The notes under the pieces: generated by a model
The model's database searches: none
Told to the model about the DNA's origin: nothing
What the model saw: only the letters and a program-made list of their open reading frames with translations
Part shown: positions 1-9,337 of the stretch, piece after piece
How positions within the stretch are numbered: position 1 is the first letter of the stretch
How the letters are laid out: the number at the start of each line of letters is the position of its first letter
Origin: Nocardia yamanashiensis NBRC 100130
Lineage (GTDB): Bacteria; Actinomycetota; Actinomycetes; Mycobacteriales; Mycobacteriaceae
NCBI RefSeq assembly: GCF_001613325.1
Contig: NZ_BDCD01000011.1
Location: 372,001 to 436,000 of the forward strand
Length of the DNA stretch: 64,000 nt
Reading direction: 5' to 3'
Position numbers and translations under genes: made by a program

Positions 1-494
1 GGAAGCGGGAATTGCTGGCATCCGCGGGAATTCCCACGGATCATGTCGAATTCGTGGGCGTGGATTTCGAAACCGACAACCTCACACAGGAATTGATGGC
101 GCACGGCCTCGATCCCGAGCATCCGGCTCTGATCAGCTGGCTCGGCGTGAGCATGTACCTGACCGAAGCCGCCGTCGGCCGCACCCTGGCCGGTCTCTTC
201 CATTTCCCCGCCGGCAGCGAACTCGTCATGGAATATGCCCTGCCGCCCGCCCTGCGCGACGCGTCCGGGACCGCCTACGCCGACGTCGCACTGGCCGCCA
301 CCGCCGAACAGGGCGAACCGTGGCTGAGCTTCTTCACCCCCGACACCCTCACCGCGCTGCTGCACCGGCACGGATTCGACGTGGTCGAACACGTCTCCCA
401 GCGCGATGCCGTCGACCCGGCGCTCTGGCGGCGCACCGACGGCCTGGCGCCCGTCGACCTGTGCCGGCTGGTCCGGGCCGTCGCCGTGCGGTGA
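1..494 (+). CDS. SAM-dependent methyltransferase, TIGR00027/LCM-like, 5' truncated by window edge
   Basis: The reading frame (codons from base 3) is open to the left edge, so the N-terminus is missing; about 164 residues remain. The segments VGVDFETDNLTQEL and WLGVSMYLTEAAV match the pattern of the actinobacterial putative SAM methyltransferases related to leucine carboxyl methyltransferases (a 'DF..' strand, then 'EG-x-MYL'). These enzymes are about 280-310 residues, so the SAM-binding N-terminal half lies outside. The usual Glu before the MYL motif appears as Gly/Val here. The substrate of this family is generally unknown. It ends at TGA 492-494, about 100 bp before the next gene, so no operon link is evident. 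Confidence 0.8.
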   Translation, partial: KRELLASAGIPTDHVEFVGVDFETDNLTQELMAHGLDPEHPALISWLGVSMYLTEAAVGRTLAGLFHFPAGSELVMEYALPPALRDASGTAYADVALAATAEQGEPWLSFFTPDTLTALLHRHGFDVVEHVSQRDAVDPALWRRTDGLAPVDLCRLVRAVAVR

Positions 495-595
495 GCGGCG
501 AATCGCCGTGGAGTGCTGGCCTTTTCCCGGGGTGATTGAACTTGCGTCCAGGACTGCCGAGACTGAATTCTCGACGTTTGCTGGAGGCGGTGGCG

Positions 596-1690
596 ATGGG
601 CTGGCGGGGAGTGCTCGGACTGGTCGGTGCGGCGGTGCTGGGTGTGGGGACCACGGTCGGTGCGTCGGATGCGGGGGCGTACGAGCCGCATCGCGAGGAG
701 TTCGCCAATCCGGTGCTGGCGGCGGGGGCCGATCCGAGCATCGCCTATTACCAGGGGCGGTTTCATCTGGTGCAGGGGGATTTCTACAACGACGACAATA
801 TTGTGGTCCGGAGTTCGGCGACCTTGGGCGGGCTGGGGGAGAGCGAACCGAAGGTGGTGTGGGAGCACGCCGCGTGCCCGGCTCCGGCCTGCACCAAGAT
901 CTGGGCTCCGGAATTGCAGCGCATCGGGGAGCGGTGGTGGATCTACTTCGCGGGGCAGGAGGACGACCGCAACGAGAGCCATCGGATGTATGCGTTGCGG
1001 TCCACCGGGGACGATCCCACGGGGCCGTACGAATATCTCGGGCGGATGGAATTGCCGGGCGGATGGGCCATCGACGGGGTGCATATGCGATACGCGGGGG
1101 AGGAGTACTACCTCTGGTCCTGCTTGAAAGACCCGAACGACACACGGGTGCAGGACATTTGCGTGGTGAAGATGTCGGATCCGATGACGCCGGTGGGCGA
1201 GGCGGTGCATATCGCGACGCCGACCGCGGCTTGGGAGACGGTGCCCAATGACGCCGATCTGCTGATCAATGAAGGACCCGAACCGCTGATCGCGCCGGAC
1301 GGGCGCTTGTTCGTCAGCTTCTCGGCCAATGCGAGCTTCGACGACACCTATCGGCTGGGCATGCTGGAACTGGCCCGGGGCGGGGATCCGCTGGATCCAG
1401 GCGCGTGGACCAAATCGGGCGGGCCGGTACTGCCGGGCGGGCCGGGCGCGATCGCACCGGGACACAACGGGTTCCTGACCGTGGACGGTCAGCCCTGGAT
1501 CACCTATCACGCCCGGCTCGAACCGAACACCGGGTGGGCGGGCCGCAGCGTACGGGCGCAACCCATGTATTTCGGCGCCGACGGACGCCCGCAACTGGGC
1601 CTGGCGTTCGGTCCGGACGCCCCGATCGTCATCGGCGACGCCAACGGCGGGGGACGCGAACCCCGGCATACCTTCGGCAATCCGGGCTGA
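596..1690 (+). CDS. secreted glycoside hydrolase family 43-like protein
   Basis: 364 residues from ATG 596, chosen because GGAGG at 583-587 sits 8 nt upstream; a TTG at 536 would add 20 residues but has no ribosome site. A signal peptide ([16 protein letters not shown]...) precedes a five-bladed-propeller type domain. Family-like motifs are ADPSI (Asp46, candidate catalytic base), WAPEL (103-107), WAID (Asp160, candidate pKa modulator) and NEGPE (Glu226, candidate acid). GH43 enzymes cleave arabinan, xylan or related side chains; the actual substrate cannot be read here. A secreted polysaccharide-trimming role is inferred. It is followed after 19 bp by smc, which has its own promoter-like -10. 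Confidence 0.75.
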   Translation: MGWRGVLGLVGAAVLGVGTTVGASDAGAYEPHREEFANPVLAAGADPSIAYYQGRFHLVQGDFYNDDNIVVRSSATLGGLGESEPKVVWEHAACPAPACTKIWAPELQRIGERWWIYFAGQEDDRNESHRMYALRSTGDDPTGPYEYLGRMELPGGWAIDGVHMRYAGEEYYLWSCLKDPNDTRVQDICVVKMSDPMTPVGEAVHIATPTAAWETVPNDADLLINEGPEPLIAPDGRLFVSFSANASFDDTYRLGMLELARGGDPLDPGAWTKSGGPVLPGGPGAIAPGHNGFLTVDGQPWITYHARLEPNTGWAGRSVRAQPMYFGADGRPQLGLAFGPDAPIVIGDANGGGREPRHTFGNPG

Positions 1691-1695
1691 CCGGG

Positions 1696-1701
1696 TAACC
1701 T
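1696..1701 (+). promoter_or_regulatory. -10-like hexamer for a leaderless smc transcript
   Basis: TAACCT lies 8 nt before the GTG of smc at 1710, and no Shine-Dalgarno sequence is present. This TAnnnT plus 6-8 nt plus GTG/ATG layout recurs at other genes here (10617, 36973, 44664, 45469) and fits leaderless transcription, which is common in actinobacteria. Inference from spacing only. Confidence 0.45.
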
Positions 1702-1709
1702 GGCCGACT

Positions 1710-4700
1710 GTGCACCTGAAGAGTCTGACGCTGAAGGGGTTCAAGTCCTTCGCGTCCGCGACGACCCTGCGGCTCGAGCCGGGCATCACCTGTGTGGTCG
1801 GTCCCAACGGGTCGGGCAAGTCGAACGTCGTCGACGCGCTCACCTGGGTGATGGGCGAGCAGGGCGCGAAAGCGTTGCGGGGCGGCAAGATGGAGGACGT
1901 CATCTTCGCCGGCACCGCCGGTCGTGCCGCGCTGGGCCGCGCCGAGGTGACGCTGACCATCGACAACTCCGACGGCGCGCTGCCCATCGACTACGCCGAG
2001 GTGTCCATCACCCGGCGCATGTTCCGCGACGGCGCGGGCGAATACGAGATCAACGGCAACTCCTGCCGCCTGATGGACGTGCAGGAGCTGTTGAGCGACT
2101 CCGGCATCGGCCGCGAAATGCACGTCATCGTCGGCCAGGGCCGGCTCTCGGCCATTCTCGAATCGCGGCCCGAGGACCGGCGCGCGTTCATCGAAGAGGC
2201 CGCGGGCGTGCTCAAACACCGGCGGCGCAAGGAGAAGGCCGTCCGCAAGCTGGACGCCATGCAGTCCAATCTGGCCCGCCTCACCGACCTCACCACCGAA
2301 TTGCGCAGGCAGCTCAAACCGCTCGGCCGCCAAGCCGAAGTGGCGCGGCGCGCGGCCACCGTGCAATCGGAACTGCGGGACGCGCGGCTGCGACTGGCCG
2401 CCGACGATCTGGTGTCGCGGCGCAACGATCTGCAGAGCCAGCAGAGCAAAGAGGCGTACGCACGCGAACAGCAGGTCAATGTGCAGGCCGAACTCGATGC
2501 CGCGAATGCCGCGCTGGCCCAGCAGGAATTCGAACTCGCACGGCTGACGCCCAGCGCGGAAGCGGCCGCGCAGACCTGGTTCCAGCTGTCCGCGCTCACC
2601 GAACGCGTCAACGCCACCATCCGGATCGCGCGCGACCGCGCCCGGAACCTGACCATCGAACAGCCCGCGGGCATGGGCCGCGATCCGGAACAGCTGGAAC
2701 GCGAAGCCGACCGGGTCGAGGCCGAGGAAGAGGAACTCCTGGCCGCGGTGGAGATCGCCGCCGAGACCCTGGAATCCGCACGCGAGGCGCTGCACGAACG
2801 CGAACAGGCCGCCAAGGCCGCCGAGCAGGCGCATCTGGCCGCCGTGCGCGCCATCGCTGATCGCCGGGAAGGGCTGGCGCGGCTCTCCGGTCAGGTCGAC
2901 AGCCTGCGCATTCGCGCGCAGTCCGTGGACGGCGAGATTGCCCGCATCACCGCCTCCATCGCCGAATCGCGGGCGCGCGGTGCGGCCGCCGACGAGGAAT
3001 TCGAGTCCGTCCAGGGCGAATTGGGCGAATTGGACGCGGGTGAGGAAGGGCTCGACCACCAGTACGAGCACGCCGCCCAGGCCCTCGCACTCGCCGACCA
3101 GCGCGTCACCGAACTCCGTGAGAAGGACCGTGAGGCCGGTAAGCGCGTCGCTTCACTGACCGCCCGCATCGAAGCTCTCTCCATGAACCTGGCCCGCAAG
3201 GACGGCGCGGCCTGGCTCCTCGAACACCGCACCGACGGCCTGCTCGGCCCGCTGTCCGGATTGATCCGAGTGCACGGCGGTTTCGAAGCCGCCGTCGCAG
3301 CGGCATTGGGCCCCCTCGCCGATGCCGTCGCCGCCGACACCGGCCCCTCCGCCCACGCCGCCGTGCGCGCGCTGAAGGAAGCCGACGGCGGCCGCGTCGC
3401 GCTGGTCTACGGCGGCGCACGCCACCCCCATGGCGGCGCGGCGGGTTCGTCCGCTTTCACGGCCGGATCCTCGAATGGCTCGCCGGATTCGCTGGGCGCG
3501 AACGGTTTCGGCGCGCAGGCGAAGCCGCTCGGAAACCCGGGCGCTGATTCGTCCGGGGCCGCGGGCGGAACGCCGGATTCGGTGAGCGCGAACGGCTTCG
3601 GCGGGCAGGCGGATCAGCTTCGCGCGGGCGGACCGTTGCCGGGCGGCGCGCGGTGGCTGGCGGATGTCGTCGACAGCCCGGAACACCTGCGCGGCGCGAT
3701 CGCGGCCCTCACCGCGGGTATCGCCGTCGCCGACGACCTAGCCGCGGCCGCCGCCGTCATCGCCGCGCGCCCCGAGCTACGCGTGGTCACCCGCGAAGGC
3801 GACGTCACCGGCAGCGGCTGGGTGCTCGGCGGTTCCGATCGCGCACCCAGCCAGCTCGAGGTGCAAGCCGAGATCGATGCCGCCAAGGACGAATTGGCGT
3901 CCTGGCAGCGCACCGCCGACGAGGTCGAGGCGGCGCTGGCGGGTGCGCTGGCCGAGCAGACCGATCGCAAGGAAGCGGTCGATCACGCGCTGCTGGCGCT
4001 GCACGAATCCGATCAGGCGCTGGTCGCCATCTACGACCGGCTGGGCCGGCTCGGGCAGGCGGCGCGCAATGCGCAGCGCGAATGCGACCGATTGATCGCG
4101 CAGCGCGATCAAACCGAGGCGGGCCGCGAGGAGACGCTCGGGAAACTCCGCGAGCTCGAGGAGCGGCTGCGGAACGCGGAACTCGAACAGGCCGGCGGGG
4201 ATTCGGAATCCGCCGGCACCGAAGCCGCCGCCCTCATGCGCGAGGACGCCGCCGCCGCGCTGGCCGAGGCGCGCACCATGGAGGTGGAGGCCCGGCTCGC
4301 GGTGCGCACCGCCGAGGAACGCGCGGAATCGGTACGCGGCAAAGCCGATTCGCTGCGCCGCGCCGCCCGCGCCGAACGCGAGACCCGCGCCCGCGCCGAA
4401 CGCGCCCTGGTCGCCCGCAAGCAGGCTTCCGAAGTCGCCGCGGTGGTCGCGAAATCGGCCGAGAAGGTCGCCGATCAGCTGGAACAGGTGGTCGCCCAGG
4501 CCGCCGCCCGGCGCGACGAATTGGTGCGCCGCCGTACCGAATTCGCGGCCCAGGTGGATCAGACCAAGGAACGCGCCCGGCTGCTCACCGCCCAGCTCAC
4601 CCAGTTCACCGAGGCCGTGCACCGCGACGAGGTGGCCCGCGCCCAAGCGGCGCTGCGCATCGAACAGCTGGAGACCACCATCGCCGAAACCTTCGGCGTC

Positions 4701-5504
4701 GCACTGGAAGACCTCATCGCCGAATACGGCCCCGACGTCCCCATGCCGCCCACCGCGCTGGAGATGATGGAGTACGAGCAGGCCCGCGAACGCGGCGAGG
4801 ACGTCCGCGAACCGCAGCCCATGCCCTACGACCGCACCACCCAGGAGCGCCGCGCCAAACGCGCCGAGAAGGACCTCACCACGCTCGGCAAGGTGAATCC
4901 GCTCGCGCTGGAAGAGTTCGCGGCCCTGGAGGAGCGCTACAACTTCCTGGCCACCCAGCTCGAGGACGTCAAGAAGGCCCGCCAGGACCTGCTGGACGTG
5001 GTCGCCGAGGTCGACGCCCGCATCCTGCAGGTGTTCACCGAAGCCTACGAGGACGTGGAACGCGAATTCGTCGGCGTCTTCGGCAAGCTCTTCCCCGGCG
5101 GCGAAGGCCGGCTGCTGCTCACCAATCCGGCCGATATGCTCACCACCGGCGTGGAAGTCGAGGCGCGCCCGCCGGGCAAGAAGGTCAAGCGGCTCTCGCT
5201 GCTGTCCGGTGGCGAGAAGTCGCTGACCGCGGTCGCCCTGCTGGTCAGCATCTTCCGCGCCCGGCCTTCGCCGTTCTACGTGATGGACGAGGTCGAGGCG
5301 GCGCTGGACGACACCAATCTGCGCCGGCTCATCGGCCTGTTCGAGCAGCTGCGCGAGAAGAGCCAGCTGATCGTCATCACCCACCAGAAGCCGACCATGG
5401 AGATCGCCGACGCGCTGTACGGCGTGAGCATGCGCGGCGACGGCATCACCCAGGTCATCTCGCAGCGCCTGCGCGGGGAGAATCTGGTGGGGGCGTCCGC
5501 CTAG
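1710..5504 (+). CDS. smc: chromosome segregation ATPase SMC
   Basis: 1264 residues from GTG 1710. The N-terminal head has Walker A GPNGSGKS (31-38); the C-terminal head has the ABC signature LSGGEKS (about 1164) and Walker [13 protein letters not shown] (about 1187). Long Glu/Ala/Arg coiled coils flank a hinge at roughly 480-700. SMC dimers with ScpA/ScpB compact and disentangle newly replicated chromosomes. Typical actinobacterial SMC is about 1190-1210 residues; the excess is mostly a Gly/Ser/Ala-rich insertion at about 571-647 in the hinge, containing two similar in-frame segments ([17 protein letters not shown] and [17 protein letters not shown]). In mycobacteria smc and ftsY are neighbours; here an 8-10 kb accessory block separates them. 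Confidence 0.97.
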   Translation: MHLKSLTLKGFKSFASATTLRLEPGITCVVGPNGSGKSNVVDALTWVMGEQGAKALRGGKMEDVIFAGTAGRAALGRAEVTLTIDNSDGALPIDYAEVSITRRMFRDGAGEYEINGNSCRLMDVQELLSDSGIGREMHVIVGQGRLSAILESRPEDRRAFIEEAAGVLKHRRRKEKAVRKLDAMQSNLARLTDLTTELRRQLKPLGRQAEVARRAATVQSELRDARLRLAADDLVSRRNDLQSQQSKEAYAREQQVNVQAELDAANAALAQQEFELARLTPSAEAAAQTWFQLSALTERVNATIRIARDRARNLTIEQPAGMGRDPEQLEREADRVEAEEEELLAAVEIAAETLESAREALHEREQAAKAAEQAHLAAVRAIADRREGLARLSGQVDSLRIRAQSVDGEIARITASIAESRARGAAADEEFESVQGELGELDAGEEGLDHQYEHAAQALALADQRVTELREKDREAGKRVASLTARIEALSMNLARKDGAAWLLEHRTDGLLGPLSGLIRVHGGFEAAVAAALGPLADAVAADTGPSAHAAVRALKEADGGRVALVYGGARHPHGGAAGSSAFTAGSSNGSPDSLGANGFGAQAKPLGNPGADSSGAAGGTPDSVSANGFGGQADQLRAGGPLPGGARWLADVVDSPEHLRGAIAALTAGIAVADDLAAAAAVIAARPELRVVTREGDVTGSGWVLGGSDRAPSQLEVQAEIDAAKDELASWQRTADEVEAALAGALAEQTDRKEAVDHALLALHESDQALVAIYDRLGRLGQAARNAQRECDRLIAQRDQTEAGREETLGKLRELEERLRNAELEQAGGDSESAGTEAAALMREDAAAALAEARTMEVEARLAVRTAEERAESVRGKADSLRRAARAERETRARAERALVARKQASEVAAVVAKSAEKVADQLEQVVAQAAARRDELVRRRTEFAAQVDQTKERARLLTAQLTQFTEAVHRDEVARAQAALRIEQLETTIAETFGVALEDLIAEYGPDVPMPPTALEMMEYEQARERGEDVREPQPMPYDRTTQERRAKRAEKDLTTLGKVNPLALEEFAALEERYNFLATQLEDVKKARQDLLDVVAEVDARILQVFTEAYEDVEREFVGVFGKLFPGGEGRLLLTNPADMLTTGVEVEARPPGKKVKRLSLLSGGEKSLTAVALLVSIFRARPSPFYVMDEVEAALDDTNLRRLIGLFEQLREKSQLIVITHQKPTMEIADALYGVSMRGDGITQVISQRLRGENLVGASA

Positions 5505-5584
5505 GGCAAACCGGTTCCCGCTCAACGGGAATAATTTGAAACATGATCACGTAAGAGGTAAGCGGCGGCTAGCGTCCCGGAGTC

Positions 5585-6241
5585 ATGAGACGCTCTATCG
5601 CAGGTGTTGCCCTCGGAATCACCGTCGCCCTGGCCGTGCCGGCCACCGCCCTCGCCGACACCGGTTCCTCCTCGCTGTCCGGCGGCACCGGATCCGCTTC
5701 CGGTTCGGGCGGTTCCGGCTCCTCGTCGCTGTCCGGCGGCGGCAGCAAGCCGTCCTACAGCCAGTGGATCGCCGACGTCACCACCGTGATCAACGAGGCC
5801 AAGACCTACCTGGCCACCCGCCTGCCCGCCAGCGGCAAGCCGGCCATCGTGCTGGATATCGACAACACCTCGCTCGAGACCAGCTACAACCCGGCCCCCA
5901 TCACGCCCGCCATCGCGCCGGTGCTGGCGCTCACCCAGTGGGCCAAGAGCCAGGGCGCGGCAATCATTTTCGTCACCGGGCGGCCGTCGCTCATGAACAT
6001 CTACACCCAGATCAATCTGACCTCGGTCGGGTACAGCGTCGACAAGCTGTACGGCGGCGGGCTCACCACCGGGTCGGCGGGCGCGACCGCTTTGGAGACG
6101 TACAAGACCGGTGCGCGCACCGAGATCGAAAGCCTGGGCTACACCATCGTCGCCAATATCGGCAACAGCGCATCGGATCTCGCCGGCGGCCATGCCGAGC
6201 GCACGTTCAAACTGCCGGACTACGACGGCGCACTGAACTGA
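5585..6241 (+). CDS. secreted HAD-superfamily (class IIIB) acid phosphatase
   Basis: 218 residues from ATG 5585. A signal peptide of about 24 residues ends with a typical A-x-A (ATALA). A Gly/Ser linker with two SSSLSGG repeats follows (about 30-57). The catalytic HAD motif I is DIDNTSLE (about 92-99, nucleophile first Asp), and IIFVTGRPS fits motif II. The family contains class B-type and acid phosphatases that hydrolyse phosphomonoesters outside the membrane. The physiological substrate is unknown. It converges on the TetR gene at 6296-7039 and is separated from it by a double hairpin. No operon partner is seen. Confidence 0.85.
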   Translation: MRRSIAGVALGITVALAVPATALADTGSSSLSGGTGSASGSGGSGSSSLSGGGSKPSYSQWIADVTTVINEAKTYLATRLPASGKPAIVLDIDNTSLETSYNPAPITPAIAPVLALTQWAKSQGAAIIFVTGRPSLMNIYTQINLTSVGYSVDKLYGGGLTTGSAGATALETYKTGARTEIESLGYTIVANIGNSASDLAGGHAERTFKLPDYDGALN

Positions 6242-6255
6242 CGCGACCCCACCGT

Positions 6256-6297
6256 TGTCTCGAAAATCGGGCTTTCGAGACAGCGGTTCGCTGTCTC
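6256..6297. terminator. overlapping double hairpin between convergent genes
   Basis: TGTCTCGAAA (6256-6265) pairs perfectly with TTTCGAGACA (6273-6282). The right half of that stem can instead form GAGACAGCG (6277-6285) with CGCTGTCTC (6289-6297). The two stems share bases 6277-6282, so they cannot form together. The second stem overlaps the stop codon of the TetR gene. It most likely acts as a bidirectional terminator; there is no T-run. Confidence 0.6.
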
Positions 6298-7039
6298 ATT
6301 CGTTCGGTTCGGTGAGATGGCGATACAGCGTGGCGCGGGAGACGCCCAGTTCGGTGGCGATCTCGGCCATGGTGTACTCGCCCGAATCCCGCATGCGGCG
6401 GGCGGATTCGGCCATGGTGGCGGTGACGGCGGCGGGGCGGCCGCGGCCGGGCGGGGTGATCTGGGGGTTCGTCGCGGGGGGTCGATGGTGTGACCGGTCC
6501 GGTGCGGCGCTGCCCAATATGCGCTGCACACCGTCCAGTACCGCCGCGCGCAGCTGTGCGGGCGGGTGGTCGGCGAAGATGGTGATCGGGTCGCTGAGCG
6601 CGGCATAGACCTGGGCGGCGCGGACGCGGGCGGTGAAATCGGCTCCGGGACCGGCGATCAGGTCCTGCGCGGCCAGGGCGAAATCGCGTAGTCGCAGATA
6701 GGTGGCGCTGTCCTCGGACAGCGCCTGATCGTGCATGTGCATACGGAGCAATTGCCCGTGTGCGAGCCAGACGTCGAGCAGGCCGGTCACCAGTCCCCAG
6801 CGGCGGGCATCCGCATCGGGTAGATCGCGCACTGTCTCGAGCAGCGCTTCCGAATCGGTGAGCAGCGGCTCCACCAGCGCTGCGACGATATCGGTCTTGC
6901 TCGGAAAGTGGTACAGCACCGCCGTTTTCGTCAATCCCACCTGCGTCGCGATCTCGCGCACGGAGACGGCGTGGAAGCCGCGCTCGGCGAACAGGGCCAG
7001 AGCGGTCGCCAGGATGCGGGCGCGCGAATCGTCGGTCAC
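6296..7039 (-). CDS. TetR-family regulator with an extra C-terminal helix-turn-helix
   Basis: 247 residues from GTG 7039. Residues 1-50 are a standard TetR DNA-binding domain (VSVREIATQVGLTKTAVLYH). The C-terminal about 45 residues (GRGRPAAVTATMAESARRM, then YTMAEIATELGVSRATLYRH) form a second helix-turn-helix of the Hin-invertase/resolvase C-terminal type, which TetR proteins normally lack; usual TetR length is about 190-210 residues. It is divergent from the FAD monooxygenase at 7137, and two CTGACC-N3-GGTCAG palindromes lie in the 97-bp gap, so autoregulation and control of the monooxygenase are inferred. The ligand is unknown. Confidence 0.9.
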   Translation of the reverse strand: MTDDSRARILATALALFAERGFHAVSVREIATQVGLTKTAVLYHFPSKTDIVAALVEPLLTDSEALLETVRDLPDADARRWGLVTGLLDVWLAHGQLLRMHMHDQALSEDSATYLRLRDFALAAQDLIAGPGADFTARVRAAQVYAALSDPITIFADHPPAQLRAAVLDGVQRILGSAAPDRSHHRPPATNPQITPPGRGRPAAVTATMAESARRMRDSGEYTMAEIATELGVSRATLYRHLTEPNE

Positions 7040-7060
7040 GCGTCCGATCCTAACCCCTTG

Positions 7061-7077
7061 ACTGACCGGTGGTCAGT
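7061..7077. promoter_or_regulatory. candidate TetR operator 1
   Basis: ACTGACC-GGT-GGTCAGT is a perfect palindrome with 7-bp arms and a 3-bp centre. It overlaps a TTGACT that could be a -35 element (7058-7063) for the monooxygenase. The divergent TetR gene makes it the likely binding site. Confidence 0.6.
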
Positions 7078-7094
7078 GACTTACGTTCTCATCG

Positions 7095-7109
7095 CTGACC
7101 AATGGTCAG
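7095..7109. promoter_or_regulatory. candidate TetR operator 2
   Basis: CTGACC-AAT-GGTCAG repeats the half-sites of operator 1 with the same 3-bp spacing. The two centres are 33 bp apart, about three helical turns, so two dimers could bind on nearly the same face. It lies just before the monooxygenase start. Confidence 0.6.
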
Positions 7110-7136
7110 AAATTATGAGACACATGGGGAGTGGTC

Positions 7137-8360
7137 ATGAAGAACGAACGGATTCTCGTCGCCGGAGCGGGTATCGCCGGACTGACCCTGGCGTACTGGC
7201 TGGCCCGCGACGGATTCCGGCCCACCGTCGTCGAACGCGCGGCGAGCATCCGCACCGGCGGGCAGGGTGTTGACATTCGGGACGAAGCCGTCGACATCGT
7301 GGAACGGATGGGGTTGCTGAGCGAGATCCGCGCGGCCGCAACCGATGTCGCGGGCATGCGGTTCGTGGACAACACGGACGCCGAACTCGCCCGTATCGAT
7401 ATGCAAGCCGTGCGCGACAAGTACGACAGCACCGAAGTCGAGATCATGCGCGGCGACCTGGTGCGGCTCCTCCATGAAGCCACCTCCGCCGCAGTCGAAT
7501 TCCGCTTCGGCGACTCCATTACCGCGCTCGGGCAGGATGCCGACGGCGTCACCGTGACGTTCGAGAACAGCCCGCCCGAGCGGTTCGACCTCGTCGTCGG
7601 AGCCGAAGGACTGCACTCGTCGGTCCGGCGGCTCGCCTTCGGCCCCGAGAACGAATTCGTCCACTTCTTAGGGCATTACTTCGCATTCGGCAATGCGGAC
7701 GCGGCACTCGGACCCGACCGCTGGGTGACCATGCACAATCCGCAGCCGGGCAGTATGGCGGGCATCTACCGCTCCGGTGCACATCCGCAAGCCAAGGCGT
7801 ACTTCATGTTCCGCAGTCCCGAGCGCGAGTACGACCATCGTGATCGCGAATCGGCGCGTCAGCTGCTGCAAGAGCATTTCGGTGTGGAAAGCGGTTGGCA
7901 GGTGAAGGAATTGCTCGCCGGTGCGCTCGACGATCCCGAACTGTACTTCGATGCTCTCGCCCAGGTGCGTATGGACGCCTGGTCGAAGGGGCGCATCGTC
8001 CTGGTCGGCGACGCCGCCTACTGCGCTTCACCCGTCTCCGGGGCCGGCGCCGAGCTGGCGATAGTCGGCGCCTACCGCCTGGCTGCCGAATTGGCGGCGG
8101 CCGCAGGCGATTTCGCCAGTGCCTTCCTCCGCTACGAGCGGTCGCACCGCCCCCTCGTCGCCCGCAAACATCGGATCGGCCCCAATTTGCGCCTTATGGT
8201 GCCGAAGACCCGCCTGGGAATGTCGGTGCGCAACATCATTGCCCGCCTCCCGATAGTGGAGCGCCTGGCGGCTGTGGAACGCCTGCTAGCGGTACGTAAG
8301 CCGCCCGGTGATCAGAGTTTTGCTCCACTTTCGACCCCCTTTCGTCGGAAAACTGATTGA
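7137..8360 (+). CDS. FAD-dependent monooxygenase (PHBH/TetX-like)
   Basis: 407 residues from ATG 7137, preferred over GTG 7131 because GGGGAG (7126-7131) is then 5 nt upstream. Motifs of group A flavin monooxygenases are visible: GAGIAGLTLAYWLARDG near the N-terminus (FAD Rossmann), GAEGLHSSVRR in the middle (a GADG-like motif with Glu for Asp), and GDAAYCASPVSGAGAELAI (GD motif). Such enzymes hydroxylate aromatic or polyketide compounds with NAD(P)H and O2; some inactivate antibiotics. The substrate is unknown. It is divergent from the two-HTH TetR gene and shares its operators. A similar gene lies at 13340-14452. The last codons lie inside an 18-bp inverted repeat. Confidence 0.88.
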   Translation: MKNERILVAGAGIAGLTLAYWLARDGFRPTVVERAASIRTGGQGVDIRDEAVDIVERMGLLSEIRAAATDVAGMRFVDNTDAELARIDMQAVRDKYDSTEVEIMRGDLVRLLHEATSAAVEFRFGDSITALGQDADGVTVTFENSPPERFDLVVGAEGLHSSVRRLAFGPENEFVHFLGHYFAFGNADAALGPDRWVTMHNPQPGSMAGIYRSGAHPQAKAYFMFRSPEREYDHRDRESARQLLQEHFGVESGWQVKELLAGALDDPELYFDALAQVRMDAWSKGRIVLVGDAAYCASPVSGAGAELAIVGAYRLAAELAAAAGDFASAFLRYERSHRPLVARKHRIGPNLRLMVPKTRLGMSVRNIIARLPIVERLAAVERLLAVRKPPGDQSFAPLSTPFRRKTD

Positions 8361-8390
8361 AAGGAGCTGAAAGTGGAGCAAAACTCCACT
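8315..8390. terminator. 18-bp inverted repeat with alternative hairpin between convergent genes
   Basis: Arms GAGTTTTGCTCCACTTTC (8315-8332) and its exact complement (8369-8386) flank a 36-nt loop, in which CCTTTC (8338-8343) can also pair with GAAAGG (8359-8364). The right arm alone can fold as AGTGGAG-N5-CTCCACT (8372-8390), excluding the long stem. The left arm is inside the monooxygenase reading frame and the right arm is just before the reductase stop. A bidirectional terminator is the simplest reading. Confidence 0.6.
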
Positions 8391-8395
8391 GCTCG

Positions 8396-9295
8396 CTATG
8401 CCTCCAGCACCGCCTTGATTCGCGCCGCTCCCGACTCCGCCAGCCAGTCGTCTAGCGTGCGCAAACTCGGGAGGATTTCGCGCACTTCCGCGATATTCGC
8501 GTGCCAGCCCTCCCCGGCGCGAGTCAGTCGCCAAATGGTGCCGATCTGCCCACCCAGCGCTTCCGCCTCCGCTTCGGTCGCTTCCCGGTAGCGGATGTCG
8601 TGGCCGGTGACCGCGCTGATCGCGGCCGCGGCGTCGGCGGGAGTCCGGTCGTCGCCGGCCAGTTCCAGAGTGCGGCCGTGGAATCGAGCCGGATCGTCGA
8701 ACGCCAGCACCGCGATGGCGGCGATGTCGTCGATGGCGATCACCTGCAACGGGCGATCCGCCGGGAAGATGTGGAAGTGCACGCCGCCCGCGCGGATACC
8801 GTCCACCGGTGAACCGTCCAGGAGATAGTTCTCCATGAATCGGACCGGTCGCAGAATCGTCCACTGCAATCCGCTGGCCCGGACCGCCTCTTCGATGCGG
8901 CGCTTGCCCTGCGAACCCCATTCGCCCTGTTGCTCGAACGAGGCAACGCCGGTGAAGACGATCTGCCGCACACCCGCCGCCCGCGCGACGGCGACGGTGC
9001 GTTCGCCGCGCTCGGCTTCGGTATCCGTATTCCAGCCGGCGGCGCGGTATTCGACGGGCGGCACCAGGAACAGTGCGGCCACACCGGTGAGCGCGGCTTC
9101 CAGCGACGCCGCGTCGTCGAAGTCCCCGACGGCCAATTCCGCCCCGGCCGCGCGGAGCTCCTGCGCGGCAGCGGATTCCGGATCGCGCACCAGCGCCCGC
9201 ACCGGCCGCCCGGCGGCCAGCAACTGCCGGGCAGTCGCCCCGCCCTGCTTGCCGGTAGCTCCGGTCACCAGCACCAGATCACTCTGAGCAGACAT
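8396..9295 (-). CDS. NmrA/HSCARG-type atypical SDR (NAD(P)-binding) protein
   Basis: 299 residues from ATG 9295. The N-terminal VTGATGKQGG (10-19) is the atypical short-chain-dehydrogenase dinucleotide motif. The downstream pattern (ALVRDPES, VGDFDDAASLEAAL, GVRQIVFTGVAS, LRPVRFMENYL) is characteristic of NmrA-like proteins, which act as quinone reductases or redox-sensing NADP binders. The classic catalytic YxxxK is not evident. It converges with the monooxygenase and faces the TetR gene at 9749 across a 450-bp gap that carries a palindrome near its own start. A paralogue is at 58643-59524. Confidence 0.85.
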   Translation of the reverse strand: MSAQSDLVLVTGATGKQGGATARQLLAAGRPVRALVRDPESAAAQELRAAGAELAVGDFDDAASLEAALTGVAALFLVPPVEYRAAGWNTDTEAERGERTVAVARAAGVRQIVFTGVASFEQQGEWGSQGKRRIEEAVRASGLQWTILRPVRFMENYLLDGSPVDGIRAGGVHFHIFPADRPLQVIAIDDIAAIAVLAFDDPARFHGRTLELAGDDRTPADAAAAISAVTGHDIRYREATEAEAEALGGQIGTIWRLTRAGEGWHANIAEVREILPSLRTLDDWLAESGAARIKAVLEA

Positions 9296-9321
9296 GCTCG
9301 CTCCGTCTCTTCGGTAGTATT

Positions 9322-9337
9322 CGGGTCGGTCGACCCG
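9322..9337. promoter_or_regulatory. palindrome upstream of the NmrA-like gene
   Basis: CGGGTCG-GT-CGACCCG has perfect 7-bp arms, about 27 bp before the start of the reductase gene at 9295. A -10-like element could lie between it and the gene on the minus strand. It is a candidate operator for the neighbouring TetR regulator. Confidence 0.45.

Noticed and set aside
8315..8386. Ends of a small insertion element
   Set aside because: The 18-bp inverted repeats enclose only 36 bp, have no target duplication, and lie between convergent genes; a terminator is simpler.
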